Source: Mytilus edulis
Lineage: Eukaryota; Mollusca; Bivalvia; Mytilida; Mytilidae
DNA: 64,000 nt
Direction of reading: 5' to 3'
Assembly (NCBI RefSeq): GCF_963676685.1
Contig: NC_092349.1
Coordinates: 42,175,426-42,239,425 of the forward strand
Made by a program: the position numbers and the translations under genes. The number at the start of each line of letters is the position of its first letter. Positions within the stretch are counted from its first letter, which is position 1. The notes beneath the pieces are model-generated. The model had not been told where the DNA came from and searched no databases. It saw nothing but the letters and a program-made list of their open reading frames with translations. Positions 59,256 to 64,000 of this stretch are shown here, in pieces.

Positions 59256-60059
59256 CATGTTCTGTGGATTTTTTCAACTAAATTTAGAGATTTTATTTTT
59301 ATTTATTAAGATATACCCTTGAGTAAACAAACATTCTTTAATTCCGTATTTGTAATTTTTACTGTGTCATAACTTTAATGGTTTTGGGTCTACCCAATAA
59401 ATAAATACGGTTGCTTGTTTAAATAATTTTAGGTCACATGTTACTACATATGGAACTACCCCTTACTATATAAGTTGCGAATAACCAATACTGCGCATGG
59501 TTTAGTATGCTTTAAACTATGATTAATGCTGATGAAGTCATGAATAAAACCCCAGTAGCATAATCATGAAATCTTTAAACACTGATAAATAAATACAAAA
59601 CCAGGCTAAATATTTTCGTCTTACTTGTTTATGGAAGAAATAAGTTTTGGCTTCCTTATGGAAGTTCAATAAAAAGAATGACTGTTTGTGTGATATTACA
59701 TGTGCCAATATATACCTGATTATTATGTCATTGAACTTTAAATCAACACATATTTCCTTATCAATTAGGGAAAATGGCACCTTGAAATAAACTATGACTG
59801 TATATAGCTTGGGATTATAACAAGATATCATATTTCCATATAGATGTTTCATTCATATAGAAGCATGTCTCGACAAATAACCACACTTATAGCTGGATGG
59901 AAATTCTTCATTTAGTAATGAGCTAATCAGTATAGAACAGCATCATATCTAAAAGTCTTTTAAAATTTATTTATATATATAACTTAAAAAATCCAAATAT
60001 CAAGTTGGATGGCGGAGATAGGTGTGTTGTGTCACAAATTCTACCATGTAAAATAAAAT

Positions 60060-60475
60060 CTATACATTGTCGCATGTTAGGGAAGGATTGAGTGCTCACA
60101 AACATCTTTAACCCTAAATGACTAAATGAACTAAAATTAAAAAACATACAAGACTAACAAAGATCAGAGGCTCCTGACTTGGGACAGGCGCAAAAAATGC
60201 GGCGATGTCAAACATGTTTAGTGAATTGTCAACCCTCCCCCGATACTTCTAGCAAACACACAGTAATACGCACAATAAAAATAAAGGCAACAGTATTATA
60301 CCGCTGTTTGAAAGTCATAAATTGACTGAGAGAAAACAAATCCGGGTTACAATTTAAAATTGAGAGAAACGCATCAAATATTAGAGGAATACAACAAAAC
60401 AACAGAAACACTAAAGTGCGCCCAAAAAACCAAACGACAATGCAACACACACAGAAACGAACTATAAGATAACTT
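60060..60475 (-). mobile_element. Inverted copy of the 0.9-kb dispersed repeat
   Basis: AAGACTAACAAAGATCAGAGG, CTCCTGACTTGGGACAGGCG and the leftward continuation match the complement of 930..1010. Related short pieces occur near 21735 and 32905. Confidence 0.55.
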
Positions 60476-60679
60476 TTTCATTTTCCTGACTTTGTTCAGG
60501 ACGTTTTTAGAAAAAAAATGGAGGGATGAACCTCAATCTTTTATGACAATGTTGAATATAACACTAAAATGACAACATTGCATGACAGGAATACAATACA
60601 AATAATGGAAGAATATTCAGGACAGACAAATACACAAATTAACAATACAATAGAGCATTACGACATTCTTATATTTATT

Positions 60680-60870
60680 AGGTACCAGGCCTATAATATG
60701 ATACGCCAGACGCGTGTTTCGTCTATATAAGACTCATCGGTGACGCTCAGGTCAAAAACAGTTGAGAAAGTTAAACAAATATGAAAATCATTGATGACCC
60801 AAAATTCCAAAAGAAATGTGCCAATTACGGCTAAGGTTATCTACCTAGGATAAGAAAATCATTAGTGTTT
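60680..60870 (-). mobile_element. Inverted copy of the GCGCGTCTGGCG repeat
   Basis: TACCAGGCCTATAATATGATACGCCAGACGCG, ATAAGACTCATCGGTGACGCTC, CCCAAAATTCCAAAAG. Confidence 0.65.
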
Positions 60871-61377
60871 AGAATAACTCATACTTTTTCACACGAATAG
60901 AAAATATATAAAAGTTCCAGTGCGATGTCAGAATAGCAGTTTTTCGCCCTTTTGTCCGAAGTGTTTCATTTATATCATATACATTGCACTGCATTGCGAA
61001 ATTTGTGATTTTCTAGTATGTTTACCTTTTGGTGTTTTCCATCCAATTAAAGTTCTGTCATGTAACATTTTTAACACTGTAGATTGATTGTAATATAGTT
61101 AAAAACTAATTATCTAAGTTTTATTGTGTATAGGTGATCCAAGAAATTAAATGTTTAACACAATATATTTATTGTCGAATAGTCTGAAAAAACTTCGAAA
61201 TCGTTGTTTCCATCCAATATAGATCAAACTTATGCTAAATCTGCGAAAATATATACCAAAAAAATTAATGAATATATATTTTATTAAAATTAATACATAT
61301 CATTACCTACAGGTTGCATATGCAAAAAACTCATCATTGATACCAGGATTGCAATTTTATATGCAACTTTCAATATC

Positions 61378-61695
61378 GGATATGTTCCTTACGTCGTAAC
61401 TACAATCACCTTCTCTTTCATGAATGTGACCTACCGAATTAGACTATTTACCGGATTTGTTATCACATAAGCACCACGACGGGTGCCACATGTCGAGCTG
61501 GATATGCTTACCCTTCCGGAGCACCTGAGATCACCCCTAGTTTTTTGGTGGAGTTCGTGTTGTTTATTCTTTAGTTTTCTGTGTTGTGTCGTGTGTGCTG
61601 TTGTTTGTTTGTTCTTTTCATTTTTAGCCATGGCGTTGTCAGTTTGTTATAGATTTATGAGTTTGACTGTCCGTTTGATATCTTTCGTCCCTCTT
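61378..61695 (+). mobile_element. 3'-terminal fragment of the RT retroelement family
   Basis: Shares GAATGTGACCTACCGAATTA, GCCACATGTCGAGCTGGATA, CCTTCCGGAGCACCTGAGAT and the tail ending TTGATATCTTTCGTCCCTC with the copy at 54100..54460. Only the last part of the element is present. Confidence 0.7.
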
Positions 61696-61844
61696 TCAAG
61701 TAAAATATATATTCAAAAAATAAGATGCTTCCAAATCTAAATATAAGCAGCTTCTATGTGACATATATAAAATATGAACAGCTTCCATGTAGCATATATT
61801 TCAATGTAAGTAGCTTCCATTTTACATATGCGCAACATTCATTA

Positions 61845-61985
61845 AAGGTCAATAACACAGCTGACAGTTGTTGTCCATTGTTTTTTTATGTTTTGTTACT
61901 TGATTTTGCCATGTGATTATGGACTATCCGATTAGATTTTCCTCTGAGTTCAGTATTTTTGTGATTTTACTTTTTATGTAACATA
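61845..61985 (+). mobile_element. LINE-like 3' tail fragment (short)
   Basis: ACAGTTGTTGTCCATTG, TTGATTTTGCCATGTGATTA and CAGTATTTTTGTGATTTTAC match the tails at 21.6 and 46.6 kb. Confidence 0.5.
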
Positions 61986-62169
61986 TATATACAAGATCCG
62001 TTAAATAGTAAGTAAGTAAGTTAGTATTTTTTTTTATTATAGTGGTCAATACCGATTTCTTATTACGAGAAAATGGCAATATGCCGACTCAAAAATAATA
62101 AATTCCAAAAATTCTTAATGAATTGTCACAAAAGAAGTAAATGGAAAGTAACATAGTTTATTTAAGTTA

Positions 62170-62450
62170 TCTTGTGAGTATGATGTATTGCAGTCACGCT
62201 ACGATATTTGAGATCTACAGCTTCTTAAAAACACCGTAGACATATCGGAATGGCCCAAGACCTCGGTATCAATGTACGCAGCTACGAAAAGGCTATAGCT
62301 TATCACTCGCAAACAAAAGGTGTAAATGCAAAGGATCGTGCAAAACCAAGACTTGTTAATGCAAAAAAGGTATGATACCGTGTGGAAGTAAATGTCACCC
62401 AAGCCTACATGGAAGAATGTAATTAGCGATGAAAACCAATTATGGACCAA
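62170..62450 (+). pseudogene. Transposon-derived Cys-rich tail (KRBA2/integrase-like), broken
   Basis: Read in one frame the segment gives ANKRCKCKGSCKTKTC, a stop, then CKKGMIPCGSKCHPS. The spacing of cysteines (CxCxxxCxxxxCxC, CxSKCH) is like the C-terminal Cys-rich tail of KRAB-A-domain-2-like, integrase-bearing proteins common in molluscs, with weak upstream similarity. A stop codon and lost frames mark it as dead. Confidence 0.5.
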
Positions 62451-62519
62451 TATTTATTTTTACGTAGTATTTGAATAATACGTTGTCATGTAACCATCAT
62501 TGTTTTCTAGATAAAGTTT

Positions 62520-62710
62520 TTGTACCTATATGGTCTAAATACTCATATGGTCCGGCCCGTTAATAACCAAACGAGTATTACACTCATATGGTCCGACCAT
62601 ACGCGTACGGTCGGGCCATACGCGTATGGTCGAACCATATGAATATACGCATATGGTCATGACCATACGCGTATGGTCCAAATACTCATATGGTCCGGTT
62701 CATATACATA
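62520..62710. repeat. Cluster of CATATGGTC / ACCATACGCGTATGGT palindromes
   Basis: At least ten interleaved copies of CATATGGTC, GTATGGTC or their complements in 190 bp. Several are joined as perfect palindromes such as GACCATACGCGTATGGTC (near 62662..62679). Confidence 0.8.
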
Positions 62711-62721
62711 ATTCATGTCAG

Positions 62722-64000
62722 GCAATATGTTCAGCTTTCAAGTCAAAACTTATAGAAATAGAAACAGCGCAAGAGGATATGTTTATCAAAAATCATCTTC
62801 GATGCATGCATGCCCATGGTAAGTCTATATGCTCTTGGTTGTAATTAAATTTTTGAAATTTCTTAAGATTAAAGAATAAATGTTGATCTCCCTCATACAA
62901 AGCTTTGATTCCTGGTCGATATTTGGCTATACGTAATGTTTTTTTTTACTAATCAGTTCTTTGACGTTAGTGTAAAGATATATAGATTGGCCTCGAGCAT
63001 CATGCCTGCATTTATTTGCTATATATTTCATACAAAAACACATTTTTTCGAAGGCATTTATGGTTGGATTTTTATAAACAAGGCATTTAAAACACCCATT
63101 GTCTTAAAAATATTTGTTTATATGACCATAGTTTTGTTTTTCAGTTGTTTTTGTTTTCTCTTGATGTGAACACAGATAATAAAATTTTACAGTTTGATTT
63201 GGTTGAAATATGTAGCAAATTTCTGAACAGAATTTATTTTTTTGTGTTTATCTCGTGAGAAAATAAAAATGATCCACAAAAAAAAAACAATCAAATAAAC
63301 CTGTGATAATTCTGCTTCTATTGATATCAAGTTGCTTAAATTCAAACCAGAAATTACCTCAAAATATTTTTTTTAAATGTAGTTTTATATGAAATATAAA
63401 GGGTAAAATCTCAAGTGACGAATACGTGTGGTAACACAATATTCAAATATGTTTTTTTGCTTCTTTCTTTTCCTAATTACTTTATGATACTTGCCCTTTA
63501 AGGGCCGATGAATGGTTTAATAAATTATTCGTATTCATACCAATAAAGAATCAAAAACGAACCAAAAATGAACTTTAAGACCTGTTCAATAGTTGGTTTA
63601 TAATCTTCTATAAACTAATTTTGTTTTATATGAAGCTATAAGATTGATTATCAGAGTCATTGAATAAATTTCTTTTGTAACTTTGTTTCTTTTTATATGT
63701 TACTTTGTGTGCTTTGAAAAGCGGGATGCAGAATAATCTTAGTGTCCTGTGTTCATGATTTCATGGTTTTCAAGAATAATTCGTATTCGAAAAGTTGCGT
63801 TTGTGTATCACCTGTTTCTGTTCTTCTCTTATTTATTATCCAGATGATTTGTCGACGGCTAAACATTGCTTATATGTTTTCTTATTCTACCTATTGCGGA
63901 AGACAATATGTTACATTTTATAAATTACCACTTTTTGTCTTCCGATTCTAGTCCACCTAGTGGATATTGGATGGGATTGCATGATATAGAAGTACCAAAT
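62722..64000 (+). CDS. C-type lectin domain gene, partial (two exon pieces, cut by the window edge)
   Basis: Exon piece 62722..62818 lies between a tcatgtcag acceptor and a consensus G|GTAAGT donor. It encodes AICSAFKSKLIEIETAQED followed by FIKNHLRC, the alpha-helical part of a C-type lectin domain (C..f..kLveIet..Ed.fI...L). A second piece from 63952 to the window end, after ccgattctag, reads PPSGYWMGLHDIEVPN. This is the next conserved block, the YWxGLxD strand. Together they match the middle of a CTLD in the right order. The parts expected before (leader, first Cys, W..A) and after (WxWxDG, WND, last Cys) are not visible; the latter would lie beyond the window. The exons do not join in phase: the first ends with one base and the second needs two. 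So either a small exon is missed, or the copy is broken. No carbohydrate-binding residues are in view. Confidence 0.62.
62846..63951. other. Presumed intron between the two lectin exon pieces
   Basis: T-rich, ending in a polypyrimidine run and TAG at 63949..63951. A missed small exon cannot be excluded here. A piece of the TCTCCCTCATACAAAGCTTTGATTCC repeat lies at 62887..62930. Confidence 0.4.

Noticed and set aside
59452..59462. NF-kappaB site upstream of IL-17 D
   Set aside because: GGGGTAGTTCC deviates from the consensus at the fourth position and single loose matches are expected by chance.

Overview
The window looks like nuclear DNA from a marine mussel (Mytilus or a close relative). 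It is AT-rich, gene-sparse and intron-containing. It is packed with degenerate dispersed repeats of the kind I associate with mussel genomes, and the genes recognised are mollusc-type secreted immune or cysteine-rich proteins. The taxon is inferred from repeat style and gene families; I could not run a search.

Genes. Seven protein-coding loci can be supported. Four encode interleukin-17-like cytokines, all on the minus strand (16.6-18.1, 26.1-28.9, 50.5-51.0 and 58.7-59.2 kb). The first two have a tiny signal-peptide exon 1 and a phase-0 intron. The last two are single-exon and closely related to each other. A two-exon C1q-domain protein with a coiled-coil stalk lies between them on the minus strand (43.4-45.0 kb). 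On the plus strand a three-exon, eight-cysteine protein resembling a single-domain von Willebrand C (SVWC) protein spans 6.3-12.8 kb. Its second intron is swollen by a triple MITE array. At the right edge (62.7-64.0 kb) are two exon-like pieces of a C-type lectin domain that runs off the window. The exon models rest on splice sites, matching phase and reconstituted signal peptides; none is confirmed by transcripts. The IL-17, C1q, SVWC-like and lectin families are all used as secreted ligands or recognition proteins in molluscan immunity, so the window reads as part of an immune gene neighbourhood. That is inference from family and proximity.

Repeats, left to right. 0.9-5.3 kb: nested dispersed repeats, a tandem array of a mussel repeat, a 170-bp palindrome and a LINE endonuclease fragment. 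7.2-11.4 kb (inside the SVWC-like intron): three copies of a Harbinger-like MITE separated by two copies of a 745-bp spacer, then a 242-bp tandem duplication. 13.0-14.6 kb: a Harbinger-like element with TTA target duplication, full of TCCGTT-type subterminal repeats and carrying a nested copy of the intron MITE. 21.1-22.0 kb: an element with an exact 8-bp target duplication and repeated TTTGCGCC motifs. 24.5-24.9 kb: a small element with perfect 23-bp inverted termini and a perfect internal hairpin. 36.3-40.4 kb: tRNA-derived SINE copies, diverged local duplications and a (GA)n microsatellite. 41.4-42.6 kb: a second tandem array of the mussel repeat. 48.2-49.7 kb: a decayed hAT-like element. 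54.1-56.0 kb: a reverse-transcriptase pseudogene split by another insertion. 62.2-62.7 kb: a transposon-derived Cys-rich tail and a cluster of CATATGGTC palindromes directly upstream of the lectin exon.

The remaining sequence, notably 29-35.8, 46.7-48.2, 51.0-53.6 and 56.0-58.6 kb, is AT-rich and shows no supported gene.
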